33,684 nt of DNA from Ceratorhiza oryzae-sativae (Eukaryota; Basidiomycota; Agaricomycetes; Cantharellales; Ceratobasidiaceae). Below the pieces are notes generated by a model. It was not told where the DNA came from and did no database searches. It was given only the letters and a program-made list of their open reading frames with translations. The stretch is taken from NCBI GenBank assembly GCA_030998015.1, contig JARWMV010000156.1, positions 1-33,684 of the forward strand, given 5' to 3'. The stretch's first letter is position 1. Each line of letters starts with the position of its first letter. This document shows, piece after piece, positions 18,544-26,814 of this stretch. A program made the translations under genes and the position numbers.

Positions 18544-18980
18544 ACTTTATCTATTTTTATTCGCCCTACTTCATTAAAAAATGATTTTATTCTCAATAAA
18601 ATATCTAAATCTTTTATGTGCAATGCAATAGAAAAAGTAGGCTGTAATTCCCATCCTATTTTTAATTTATCATTTTTATGACATGAAACTGAAAATGAGG
18701 ATTCTGCGTCTGAGAAACCTGTTACGAACCAAGGGTCTAGTGTATTATGAGAATTAGTAGTATAATTTGATATAGCCCTTTTATTAATATGGTTCTTGTA
18801 TTTATTATTGGTCATTAGAAAGACCCTAGCAAACAAACCCAAGAAACGGTTTTCCCCTATTAGTTCATTGTACATTTTACCTACGATATTTAGTGTCCAA
18901 TAGTATAAACCTGCAAATAGAGCAGATGCTGCTCCCATTGATGAAATAACTTGTTTAGTGTTTGTTGTTAACAGCCACAT
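18544..18980 (-). pseudogene. cox1-exon-like segment fused to a LAGLIDADG_1 HEG (HEG-g)
   Basis: The N-terminal part (VISSMGAASALFAGLYYWTL then NIVGKMYNELIGENRFLGLF) is a diverged copy of the last cox1 exon ([20 protein letters not shown]... at 20119-19990). In frame follows an HEG: DPWFVTGFSDAESSFSVSCH has the first LAGLIDADG motif, and GWELQPTFSIALHIKDLDIL continues it. Family A copy 13 ends it before the second motif. It lies 3' of the real cox1 and is not part of it. It may derive from an intron ORF that carried flanking exon sequence when it moved, and then decayed. Confidence 0.78.
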
Positions 18981-19004
18981 ATTCTTTTATTGGCTATTTA
19001 TTTT

Positions 19005-19257
19005 CATACCCCCGCGTAGGGTCAACCAGCATTGTATTTATATATAAATACATGCTGTTGACCCGAGGGGTATGGTTATCGAGGCCGCGTTCGCGGCGAG
19101 GTATTGCGAGGTACCCTGGAACTTTAAGTTCCAGGGTACCTCGGAATCAGACGCCGCGCGCACGCCAGGGCCGCCTTGGCTTGATTATTGACCTTAAGGT
19201 CAATATGAGCCAAGCTTGCTTGGCTTAAGCCAAGGCGTTCGCAGGCGTGCACGGGTC
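19005..19257 (-). mobile_element. Family B element, copy 6
   Basis: Reverse copy. Both ends carry ATGA on the minus strand (GTCAATATGA | CCCGTG ... GGTATGA | AAATAAA). It sits upstream of HEG-g. Confidence 0.85.
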
Positions 19258-19645
19258 ATATTGACGCTGGTGCTGAAAAGCTTTCTGGTTGTTTTTATCT
19301 CTTTTATGTAAAATGGGGATAATTATTAATTATCCCCATATTTCCTCTTAATATGTGCCAACTTCATAAATCCTTGATGATCAGGTGGTAGTTAAATAAC
19401 CAGACATAAAATCCCACTACATTTTGGAATTCGTCAATCCAACAGGCATTACAGCTAAAGGTATTAAGGTCTAAAGGGGTTCTTAACTTAATCGAGTGAT
19501 TTGGACACAATTCCTCGGCCAAGCCGAGAAAATTATGCCATTTTTACCATTTTGATCTGGGCATTTAACTTATAGAGGAAGAATTTTCCTGTAAACTGCT
19601 GTGCAGGCCTGGGCAGCTGCATAGCGTGCTGCGAACATGCTATAT
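19258..19645 (-). other. Region 3' of cox1, unassigned
   Basis: Contents: a perfect AT-rich palindrome GGGGATAATTATTAATTATCCCC (about 19315-19337), a CTCGGC/GCCGAG hairpin at 19521-19533, and GC-rich pairs right after the cox1 stop (19600-19640). The minus-strand leader ATAAAAGAGATAAAAACAAC followed by CTTTTCAGCACCAGCGTCAA (19310-19257) is shared with 23095-23045. No gene is recognised. Confidence 0.5.
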
Positions 19646-20128
19646 TTAAGATTGCACGGGTAACATATTAAATGCGTGGAATGGTGTTGGACTAGCCAAT
19701 GCCCATTCTAATGAACTAGCTACTTGAGATTCGTTATTAAATTCTTGACTTGAAGTAAAGTAAGAAGGGATTGCCCATGGGTTGTTTGCGACTACTTTAC
19801 CATTTACGAATGTATCGTAAATAATATAACCAAATAGAACTGTAGAGAAAACAGATATGATTGATCCATAACTTGAAATCGCATTCCAGGCGGAAAATGC
19901 ATCTGGGTAATCAGGGATTCTTCGTGGCATTCCAGCAAGGCCTAGGAAATGTTGAGGAAAAAATGTTAAATTAACCCCCGAGAACATTGTCCAGAAATGG
20001 ATTTTTCCTAGTAGTTCATTATATGTTTTACCTATGATTTTAGGTGTCCAATAGTAGAAACCTGCAAATAGGGCGAATACTGCCCCCATTGATAGAACGT
20101 AGTGGAAGTGTGCTACCACATAGTATGT
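19646..20128 (-). CDS. cox1: Cytochrome c oxidase subunit 1, last exon
   Basis: Catalytic subunit of respiratory complex IV in the inner mitochondrial membrane. This exon encodes 160 residues from [20 protein letters not shown], with the HFH heme ligands, to the conserved end [11 protein letters not shown] and TAA. It has [20 protein letters not shown], also conserved. The 3' splice site is placed after the G at 20129, so the exon starts ACATACTAT; joined to GAT at 24219 it gives ...ALHD-TYYVV. All Trp codons seen are TGG. No palindromic element is inserted. Confidence 0.96.
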   Translation of the reverse strand, partial: TYYVVAHFHYVLSMGAVFALFAGFYYWTPKIIGKTYNELLGKIHFWTMFSGVNLTFFPQHFLGLAGMPRRIPDYPDAFSAWNAISSYGSIISVFSTVLFGYIIYDTFVNGKVVANNPWAIPSYFTSSQEFNNESQVASSLEWALASPTPFHAFNMLPVQS

Positions 20129-20482
20129 CTTTTTGATTTATTCGAGTATTTGACTACTCTAGGGTTGCTATCCTTACGGATAGGATCGGACCATATTTTA
20201 CAAGAAATGTAGACGGATCATTCATTTCTTGTTGTCACGTGTGGCCTCTACGGAGTCCTTAATTTTCCCAATTAGAGCTCTTACTAGAGTTCGGGAAATT
20301 AAGGTTCCCACGGTATTATCTGACAATTGTACCAACTGTTCTACGCTCTCAATAGAACATTGTAGACTTCACCGTTAGCATTAGGATCGCGAGGTGCGAC
20401 ACTAATACCGGAAGAATGAACCCATTTCTCCCACAGTAACAAGACAACACGACACATACTTATTCGAAATAATCTTTCGATC

Positions 20483-20848
20483 GATCTTTGAAAACCTTAC
20501 TATCCATTACCCGCCGGCGTTAGAGGGAATCCTAAAGATTCCCTCGTAGAAAATGACGACCGTTCGTCATTTTCAGCCGGCGGCTAAATATCGATATTAT
20601 GCCGCGCACTAGCAATCGCAAACGGTTGCGATTGCTCACGTTGGTTGGTGGGACAAGTCCCACCAGCAACTAACGCGCGCGGGCTAATTGATAATATTTA
20701 GAGCCTTGGAGTAGATTTGTACAATGATCAATGACTCGTCCAGTCCCAGCAGCACTAGCTACAGAGAATTCATAAAGAGGATAACCACTTACTTTCCCAG
20801 TTTTGTTGGAAATAGTAAGATGATGAAACAGCAAGCGGCAAATGTAAA
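20483..20848 (-). pseudogene. C-terminal remnant of a LAGLIDADG_1 HEG (HEG-o)
   Basis: Minus-strand peptides: [20 protein letters not shown], then [20 protein letters not shown] (up to about 20685), then family A copy 14, then VMDSKVFKDRSKDYFE and a stop (about 20508-20460). The pattern matches the C-terminal domain of LAGLIDADG_1 enzymes. It directly follows the HEG-i stop, an arrangement also seen at 32771/32767. Confidence 0.62.
20511..20682 (+). mobile_element. Family A element, copy 14
   Basis: Basic form inside HEG-o. Confidence 0.93.
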
Positions 20849-20936
20849 CTAAAGACCTAATTTATACATCATCATTCGTGGCATTTTTGGTGCACAGATT
20901 TTTTGCAAAATAGGCAATGATTTTCTCGGAATAGAT

Positions 20937-21108
20937 CCGCCGGCGTTAGAGGGAATCTGAAAGATTCCCTCGTAGAAAATGACGACCGTTCGTCATTTTC
21001 AGCCGGCGGCTAAATATCGATATTATTCCGCGCACTAGCAATCGCAAACGGTTGCGATTGCTTACGTTGGTTGGTGGGACAAGTCCCACCAGCAACTAAC
21101 GCGCGCGG
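20937..21108 (+). mobile_element. Family A element, copy 15
   Basis: Has the GAATCTGAAAGATTC loop variant and two other substitutions. Splits HEG-i between QTRK and SIPRK. Removing 172 bp leaves one extra base. Confidence 0.93.
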
Positions 21109-21180
21109 ACCTTTTCTAGTTTGGTAAACAACACATTCTAGGTCCCAATTACTATTCATAGCTTTAACTAAAAGATCTAC

Positions 21181-21325
21181 CTCTTCCCCTCCGCGCTCTT
21201 TGATCGCCCGCAGGGCGGCCTAAGCGCGGAGGGCTCAACTAATCGATGATTTGCGAAGGCAAATCTACACCCTGCCTAGAGAACTGCGCTTTAGCGCACG
21301 TCTTGGCAGGGGTATCGATTAGCTG
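21181..21325. repeat. E-D palindrome patch
   Basis: CCTCCGCGC E module, TAATCGAT, GATTTGCGAAGGCAAATC, module D and ATCGATTAG. The same composite occurs at 15740-15880 and, reversed, at 26345-26490. Splits HEG-i. Confidence 0.75.
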
Positions 21326-21432
21326 GGTTTAGTAAAACTTTGTGTATTAAGAGTGACTCTTTGACTTATTTTGTTATAATCCCCGTCGTCGCAAATTAAA
21401 AAGGCCAAACCAATAGGTGTCAATAATTCTCC

Positions 21433-21604
21433 CCGCCGGCGTTAGAGGGAATCCTAAAGATTCCCTCGTAGAAAATGACGACCGTTCGTCATTTTCAGCC
21501 GGCGGCTAAATATCGATATTATGCCGCGCACTAGCAATCGCAAACGGTTGCGATTGCTCACGTTGGTTGGTGGGACAAGTCCCACCAGCAACTAACGCGC
21601 GCGG
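21433..21604 (+). mobile_element. Family A element, copy 16
   Basis: Basic form between the KIVP and ELLTP pieces of HEG-i. Removal of 172 bp leaves one extra base. Confidence 0.93.
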
Positions 21605-21650
21605 GTGGAACAATTTTTCTACCATCTTGGTAAAATAGATCGTAATAATG

Positions 21651-21859
21651 CCCCCGCTCTATCGGCTAAAATCTTAGGTGTAACCCAAGATTTCAGCCGC
21701 CCTGCCTAGAGAACTGCGCTTTAGCGCACGTCTTGGCAGGGGTAATAGAGCGGAGGGTCAACGACCCGTGGGCATTGTTAACGAGGCCGCGTTCGCGGCG
21801 AGCCGCGCGCACGCCAGGGCCGCCTTGGCAAGCCAAGGCGTTCGCAGGCGTGCACGGGT
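21651..21859. mobile_element. Family C composite element, copy 4
   Basis: Same modules as 660-869, followed at once by family A copy 17. This is the same order as at 12378-12760. Confidence 0.82.
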
Positions 21860-21860
21860 C

Positions 21861-22082
21861 CCGCCGGCGTTAGAGGGAATCCTCAGATGAGGTAGCCTTG
21901 ACCATGAGTCTCATGGTCCAGGCTACCTCCCATAAAGATTCCCTCGTAGAAAATGACGACCGTTCGTCATTTTCAGCCGGCGGCTAAATATCGATATTAT
22001 GCCGCGCACTAGCAATCGCAAACGGTTGCGATTGCTCACGTTGGTTGGTGGGACAAGTCCCACCAGCAACTAACGCGCGCGG
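21861..22082 (+). mobile_element. Family A element, copy 17 (with nested hairpin)
   Basis: 222-bp form. Together with family C copy 4 it separates SLPCF from YYDLF in HEG-i. Confidence 0.93.
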
Positions 22083-22219
22083 AAGCAGGGTAATGAAAAA
22101 GTAGTAAAGTAAATAGAACTATACTCTTTGCCAGTTATTTTGTTTGCTTTTCGGTTAATTATTTTGGGCTCTTGTCGACAATAATCTTGGAATTTATCCC
22201 AAAGGTAGTTTAGATAGTC

Positions 22220-22441
22220 CCGCCGGCGTTAGAGGGAATCCTCAGATGAGGTAGCCTTGACCATGAGTCTCATGGTCCAGGCTACCTCCCATAAAGATTC
22301 CCTCGTAGAAAATGACGACCGTTCGTCATTTTCAGCCGGCGGCTAAATATCGATATTATGCCGCGCACTAGCAATCGCAAACGGTTGCGATTGCTCACGT
22401 TGGTTGGTGGGACAAGTCCCACCAGCAACTAACGCGCGCGG
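22220..22441 (+). mobile_element. Family A element, copy 18 (with nested hairpin)
   Basis: 222-bp form. Exact removal joins CTCCAAAGTACT to GACTATCTAAAC and keeps HEG-i in frame (LQST-DYLNY). This indicates insertion without target duplication. Confidence 0.93.
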
Positions 22442-22502
22442 AGTACTTTGGAGAAATCTTAAGCGAGCATTTATTGATGTTTTTACGCAGGAACTCCTTC
22501 TC

Positions 22503-22674
22503 CCGCCGGCGTTAGAGGGAATCTGAAAGATTCCCTCGTAGAAAATGACGACCGTTCGTCATTTTCAGCCGGCGGCTAAATATCGATATTATGCCGCGCA
22601 CTAGCAATCGCAAACGGTTGCGATTGCTCACGTTGGTTGGTGGGACAAGTCCCACCAGCAACTAACGCGCGCGG
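22503..22674 (+). mobile_element. Family A element, copy 19
   Basis: Basic form with the GAATCTGAAAGATTC loop variant. Exact removal keeps HEG-i in frame (KRTAFS-RRSSCVKT). The flanks CCTTCTC and GAGAAGG are inverted repeats that would lengthen the element's overall stem. Confidence 0.93.
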
Positions 22675-23044
22675 GAGAAGGCGGTTCGTTTTTCTATGCA
22701 AAGATCACCAAGGCAGAGGTATTGCGAGGTAGCCTGGACCCCAGAGGTTCCAGGCTACCTCGGAATCAGGCGCCCTATTAATATGTCTGATAATTCCTGA
22801 CTAAGTAAAAAGGCATTTTTTTGTTCAATACTTAGTTTTAATGGTTTCTGTGAGGAATCTTTATCTGTTAAAAGTTTAGGTTCCTCAACCGGTTTAACCG
22901 GAATACCGCTAGCACAGGTTAGAACAAGTGACGAAGAAAAATCTGACATACCACTAAACACTGCAAACATTAAACCCAGAAATGTATAAAATTTGGCATT
23001 TGTTGAGAATAAAAATAGAGTCATTTTTTGTGACTACTTTAGTT

Positions 23045-23096
23045 CAAATTGACACTGGTGCTGAAAAGCTTTTTATGTTGTTCTCTTTTATTTAAT
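23045..23096 (-). promoter_or_regulatory. Conserved HEG leader motif
   Basis: The minus-strand AATAAAAGAGAACAACAT followed by GCTTTTCAGCACCAGTGTCA lies upstream of HEG-i. Near-identical leaders precede HEG-g (19310-19257); ATAAAAGAGATGAAAA forms precede the fragments at 14640 and 31320. The role is unknown: a shared upstream exon or intron sequence, promoter or translation signal are all possible. Confidence 0.45.
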
Positions 23097-23099
23097 TTT

Positions 23100-23429
23100 T
23101 ACTCTAGGGCAGCATGTACAAGTACACGCTGCTACTGACAATTGACCCCCAATGCCTTACAGCATGTTGGGGGGCAATTACCCAGGCATCCGCCCCCCAA
23201 TAAGGTAATGGCCCCCCCAATACGTTGGCCCGTAGGGCCAACGCATTGGGAGGCCATTGCCTTGTTGGGGGTCTACAGGGAGCACGCTTGAGTCAGGATG
23301 TTTTCCACTCAACCAGCCCAGCCTGCCCGCTCTAGAATAGGCTCAACTCAAGCCCAGGGGCCCAGGGAAAGCCGAGCCCATCACTGGAGTAATAAGTGGA
23401 CCAAAATTTATTCCTTTACATAAAAACTA
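23100..23429. other. Palindrome patch and short unassigned stretch
   Basis: It contains the AGTGTACTTG-type palindrome (about 23113-23132) and family F hairpins with AATGCGTTGGCC/GGCCAACGTATTGG (23150-23275). 23290-23429 is a less repetitive stretch just 3' of HEG-h. No gene. Confidence 0.55.
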
Positions 23430-24218
23430 TTAGCTAGATTTTTTTTTAAGTCTATAGTACTTACAAATTAATTTTAGTCCATATTCGCTTCGAATAGCTG
23501 TTTTTATTCGATATTGACCCAAAACAGATTTTAGTTTATGATTGTTTCGAATAACTGTTCTTAGCACAGAAAAATTTTGAATTTTTTCTTCTAGTCCATA
23601 ATAGTTTCGAATAGCTTCAATTAGATAATAATCATGATTTTGAGCAATACTGAAAGAATAATTTCCCCGAACACGACTACTGAACGAGCCCTCAGATTCT
23701 ATAAATCCTGCTAGCCATTCCTGGAAATAGCTAGGAAGTGTAGCATCTGTAAATAGAGGTATAATTGAATCTCGATCTTTGTATTTTAGTCCTCGTTCAA
23801 TAAAGTATTGATCTATATCAGGATTAAGTAAATATTTTTTAAAGAAGTTATATTGAAGTCTCATACGACTAGTTAGAGGTAGATACTCATCAAGTAAAGG
23901 TAGAATAGTCTGATAAAATGTATTTTTATCATTTACAACCCATTGTACATAGCCTGAGTTTTTTTTGCTACCTCGGTTAACAGAACCACCATATGCTTTA
24001 GCGATAACACTAAGCATTTCATAGTTAAGTGGTTTATCTGCGAGTTTAACAACTAATCGAAATTGTAATATTTTTTTACGCCAGTGGTTAACTTGGAGAC
24101 TACCGACTCCGTCTATGAGACCAACTGTGAAAGGAGCGAGTTGTTTATTGGAAAGAATTCGTGGTGACTTAAGTGTTTGACCAGCAATGATAAAGTTGCT
24201 AGCAACGTTTAGACAAGT
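23430..24218 (-). CDS. Intact intronic LAGLIDADG homing endonuclease (HEG-h)
   Basis: Two-domain LAGLIDADG_1 DNA endonuclease (possibly also a maturase) that would spread its group I intron. It is read in frame from the upstream cox1 exon (GIVLANASLDVALHD), so it is probably made as a fusion and processed. First motif FTVGLIDGVGSLQVNHW, with the usual acidic residue as D; second motif EWLAGFIESEGSFSSR, with E at that position. About 262 residues follow the exon, the normal length, ending KKKSS and TAG. There are no palindromic insertions, unlike the HEGs on both sides of it. Confidence 0.92.
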   Translation of the reverse strand, partial: TCLNVASNFIIAGQTLKSPRILSNKQLAPFTVGLIDGVGSLQVNHWRKKILQFRLVVKLADKPLNYEMLSVIAKAYGGSVNRGSKKNSGYVQWVVNDKNTFYQTILPLLDEYLPLTSRMRLQYNFFKKYLLNPDIDQYFIERGLKYKDRDSIIPLFTDATLPSYFQEWLAGFIESEGSFSSRVRGNYSFSIAQNHDYYLIEAIRNYYGLEEKIQNFSVLRTVIRNNHKLKSVLGQYRIKTAIRSEYGLKLICKYYRLKKKSS

Positions 24219-24268
24219 ATCGTGTAGAGCCACATCTAGTGAAGCATTAGCAAGAACAATTCCTGTTA
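24219..24268 (-). CDS. cox1: Cytochrome c oxidase subunit 1, 50-bp exon (TGIVLANASLDVALHD)
   Basis: Encodes TGIVLANASLDVALHD, a strongly conserved cox1 segment. Exon limits: it starts TAACAGG after the intron G at 24269 and ends with GAT before ACTTGT. It contributes two bases to complete the Thr/Leu junction with the exon ending at 26729. Confidence 0.93.
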
Positions 24269-24456
24269 CAAAATTATAATCTTTCATAACTAAAAAAGTA
24301 ACCTTTGTACGGAGTTTGTAATTCTATATTTTTCTGGATAATAGTATGGCTTATACCCAGTTCTTTTGAGGCAATCAATATCCCATCATATCGTCTAATA
24401 AATTCTTTTTGAGAATTAAATAAGAAAATAGCTTTTCTAATATGAGAACTGTTTTT

Positions 24457-24709
24457 CATACCCCCGCTTAGGGTCAACCAGCATTGTATTTATATATAAA
24501 TACATGCTGTTGACCCGAGGGGTATGGTTATCGAGGCCGCGTTCGCGGCGAGGTATTGCGAGGTACCCTGGAACTTTAAGTTCCAGGGTACCTCGGAATC
24601 AGACGCCGCGCGCACGCCAGGGCCGCCTTGGCTTGATTATTGACCTTAAGGTCAATATGAGCCAAGCTTGCTTGGCTTAAGCCAAGGCGTTCGCAGGCGT
24701 GCACGGGTC
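24457..24709 (-). mobile_element. Family B element, copy 7
   Basis: Reverse copy in the GIY-YIG gene. The minus strand reads GATATGA | CCCGTG ... GGGTATGA | AAAACAG. Removing the element with one ATGA gives ATT TTA GAT ATG AAA AAC AGT, the uninterrupted frame ILDMKNS. Confidence 0.88.
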
Positions 24710-24771
24710 ATATCTAAAATAACTTTTTGGCCTTCCTTTGAGTTATAATCTGAAATTAGAGGTGTATCTCC

Positions 24772-24943
24772 CCGCGCGCGTTAGTTGCTGGTGGGACTTG
24801 TCCCACCAACCAACGTGAGCAATCGCAACCGTTTGCGATTGCTAGTGCGCGGCATAATATCGATATTTAGCCGCCGGCTGAAAATGACGAACGGTCGTCA
24901 TTTTCTACGAGGGAATCTTTAGGATTCCCTCTAACGCCGGCGG
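24772..24943 (-). mobile_element. Family A element, copy 20
   Basis: Basic reverse copy between WYFSSM and GDTPLI of the GIY-YIG gene. Removal leaves one extra base. Confidence 0.93.
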
Positions 24944-25100
24944 GCATACTTGAAAAATACCACTCTCCTCTGAATAAAGATTCATTTTTTATAGAATTTG
25001 TTATTGTAGAAGAATTAGCATTTATAAGATCTGCCAAGGCTCTAACTGAAGGGCATATCATAACTAACTGGCGTAAAGAATTATAAATATATAACCGGCG

Positions 25101-25440
25101 ACCCCCGACATTGCCGCGCGCGTTAGTTGCTGGTGGGACTTGTCCCACCAACCAACGTGAGCAATCGCAACCGTTTGCGATTGCTAGTGCGCGGCATAAT
25201 ATCGATATTTAGCCGCCGGCTGAAAATGACGAACGGTCGTCATTTTCTACGAGGGAATCTTTATGGGAGGTAGCCTGGACCATGAGACTCATGGTCAAGG
25301 CTACCTCATCTGAGGATTCCCTCTAACGCCGGCGGGCATTACAATATCGGGGGGCAGACGGTGCGGCCGAGAATGCTTTGCATTCTTACCCCTGCCAAGA
25401 CGTGCGCTAAAGCGCAGTTGCCTAGGCAGGGCGAGTACCG
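25101..25440. mobile_element. Compound element around family A copy 21
   Basis: The sequence from GACCCCCGACATTG through family A copy 21, then GCATTACAATATCGGGGGGC, CGGCCGAGAATGCTTTGCATTC and module D to GCGAGTACCG recurs at 30779-31119. GACATTG/CAATATC flank the A element and could pair. The whole 340-bp compound seems to have moved or been copied as one unit. Confidence 0.82.
25114..25335 (-). mobile_element. Family A element, copy 21 (with nested hairpin)
   Basis: 222-bp reverse form inside the compound element and the GIY-YIG gene. Confidence 0.93.
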
Positions 25441-26728
25441 TCGACGGTGACCCCCAATAATTGCAATGTCGCCATTGACCCCCCACGCATCGGCTAAATC
25501 TTAGGTGTAAACCAAGATTTCAGCCGATGCGCGTAGACCCCCAACAAGGCAATGGCCTCCCAATGCGTCACAAACGCATTGGGGGGGTAAGATTTGCGAA
25601 GGCAAATCTACATCGATTCTCGAGGGAGGGAATGCTGAATTAGCCTTGCTAATTTTTAGTTTAGATTCCTCAGAATGACTTTTCCCGTAAAAATGATTAT
25701 TTTCTCCAGTTAATGACTCAGCTATTAAAGATTTAGTTTCATCTGAATGAATTCTATTTTTAGCTAATTCTGACATCAACTCTTTAGTTGATTCAGTATG
25801 TTTATAACCTAAAGAAGAATAACCTTGTTTCAATACATTGTAATAAGGCAACAATTGAGTTATCCATGCAGTTTCTCGTACATTGACTGTCTCAGTGTCT
25901 GTGTATTCTACAATTAAAACAGCAAATTTGTGTTGTCCATATTTTGACAATGCTTTAATTATTGGCATGTTTGCGTTTTGAGCTTGACTTAAGAAAGAAT
26001 TATTTAAATAATTTCTCATTCTTACTGCTAAGTTAGAGGAACTTCCAACATAGCAATGGCCTCCCAATGCGTTACCAAGCCTGTAAGGCACGCCCTACGG
26101 GCCAACGTATTGGGAGAGCCATTACCCCCCCAAACAATGCAGCATAGCTGCATCAGTTTGGGGGGTCAATGGTCATTAGTCAAATTAACTAAACAATAAA
26201 CTCCCACTTTACCATTATTCTCTTTGATTAAGGATGTTCTATCATCTGAGAAATTTGTATAAACTTTAGCTGGCTTTATCTCTTCAACTAATTTAGTTAA
26301 AAAACTAGTAGAACACAATAAACCTTCAAAAGAATTATTATAACCCCCGCTAATCGATACCCCTGCCAAGACGTGCGCTAAAGCGCAGTTCTCTAGGCAG
26401 GGTGTAGATTTGCCTTCGCAAATCATCGATTAGTGGGAGCCCTCCGCGCTTAGGCCGCCCTGCGGGCGATCAAAGAGCGCGGAGGGAATAAAATCTCCTC
26501 TACAAAATATTGTTGAGGTAGGTTAGTTATAATTTTGGACTATATCTTATCTTCATAAAAACATTGATGACCCCGCATAGTCTCTGAGAAAATTTGTTAA
26601 TTTGTATTTTATTTTCTGCTGATAGCTCATTTCTTACTAAAAAGTTTTTACTCTTAAATGGAGTATCTTTAGCTTCATGAATTTTCCAGCATAAAGAGGT
26701 CTTTATAGAGGGCTAGAGGGAAATGTTA

Positions 26729-26814
26729 ACCCTCCTATTGTGAATAGAGCTACGAACCCTAAAGCGAATACCATAGGTGTTGTGTATCGAATAGACCCAC
26801 CGTAGCATGTTGCT
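26729..26814 (-). CDS. cox1: Cytochrome c oxidase subunit 1, 86-bp exon (ATCYGGSI...FTIGGL)
   Basis: Encodes [20 protein letters not shown] then VALFTIGG, conserved cox1 transmembrane sequence. The exon starts AGCAACA after an intron G (26815) and ends GGGT. With CT from the exon ending at 28145 it restores Leu (SW-L-AT). Cys-Tyr in ATCYGG is a lineage-variable position. Confidence 0.93.

Larger units (their letters stand above)
20849..23024 (-). pseudogene. LAGLIDADG HEG cut into eight pieces by palindromes (HEG-i)
   Basis: A LAGLIDADG_2-type endonuclease. The N-terminus, FLFSTNAKFYTFLGLMFAVF then SGM, resembles the start of cox1 protein. Then LSIEQKNAFLLSQELSDILI (first motif, to 22765), LGDLCIEKRTAF (22715-22675), VKTSINARLRFLQST (22502-22442), YLNYLWDKFQDYCRQEPKII to FTTFSLPCF (22219-22083), YYDLFYQDGRKIVP (21650-21605), ELLTPIGLAFLICDDGDYNK with the second motif (21432-21326), EVDLLVKAMNSNWDLECVVY (21180-21109), and SIPRKSLPILQKICAPKMPR to YKLGL and TAG (20936-20849). 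Five family A elements, one family C, an E-D patch and a hairpin lie between. The protein order is complete, so the gene was whole before the insertions. Confidence 0.87.
20129..24218 (-). other. cox1 group I intron (4.09 kb) between ALHD and TYYVV
   Basis: The 5' exon ends with T (GAT) and the intron ends with G, as group I introns require. The core is near the 3' end: R-like GTAGAGGCCACACGTGACAA (about 20230-20250) and S-like AATATGGTCCGATCC (about 20183-20200). It contains an intact HEG (23430-24218), the shredded HEG-i, the tail of another HEG, six family A elements and one family C element. The size is far above a typical intron because of these insertions. Confidence 0.85.
24277..26426 (-). 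pseudogene. GIY-YIG homing endonuclease broken by palindromes
   Basis: Minus-strand pieces in order: KPAKVYTNFSDDRTSLIKEN then NGKVGVYCLVNLTND (GVY of the GIY motif; to 26168), CYVGSSSNLAVRMRNYLNNS (the YVG and the catalytic Arg helix), then WITQLLPYYNVLKQGYSSLG, then GENNHFYGKSHSEESKLKIS (NUMOD3-like; to about 25640), YIYNSLRQLVMICPSVRALA to FRGEWYFSSM (IENR1/NUMOD-like DNA-binding; 25095-24944), GDTPLISDYNSKEGQKVILD (24770-24715), and KNSSHIRKAIFLFNSQKEFI through GYFFSYERL and a stop (24456-24277). Inserted are an E-D patch (5' end), family F (26055-26168), a D/F patch with family A copy 21 (25095-25640), family A copy 20 and family B copy 7. All expected modules are present, so it was a complete GIY-YIG gene before it was cut. 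Confidence 0.86.
24269..26728 (-). other. cox1 group I intron (2.46 kb) carrying the GIY-YIG gene
   Basis: 5' exon ends GGGT and the intron ends G. The core lies close to the 5' splice site: R element CTCAGAGACTATGCGGGG (about 26572-26590) and S element AAGATATAGTCC (about 26535-26550). The ORF lies 3' of the core. Confidence 0.87.

Noticed and set aside
24867..25335. CRISPR-like array, because many repeats of similar length are separated by unique sequence
   Set aside because: The repeats are 172 bp, occur in both orientations, lie at irregular distances, and the sequences between them are pieces of recognisable HEGs. There are no cas genes.
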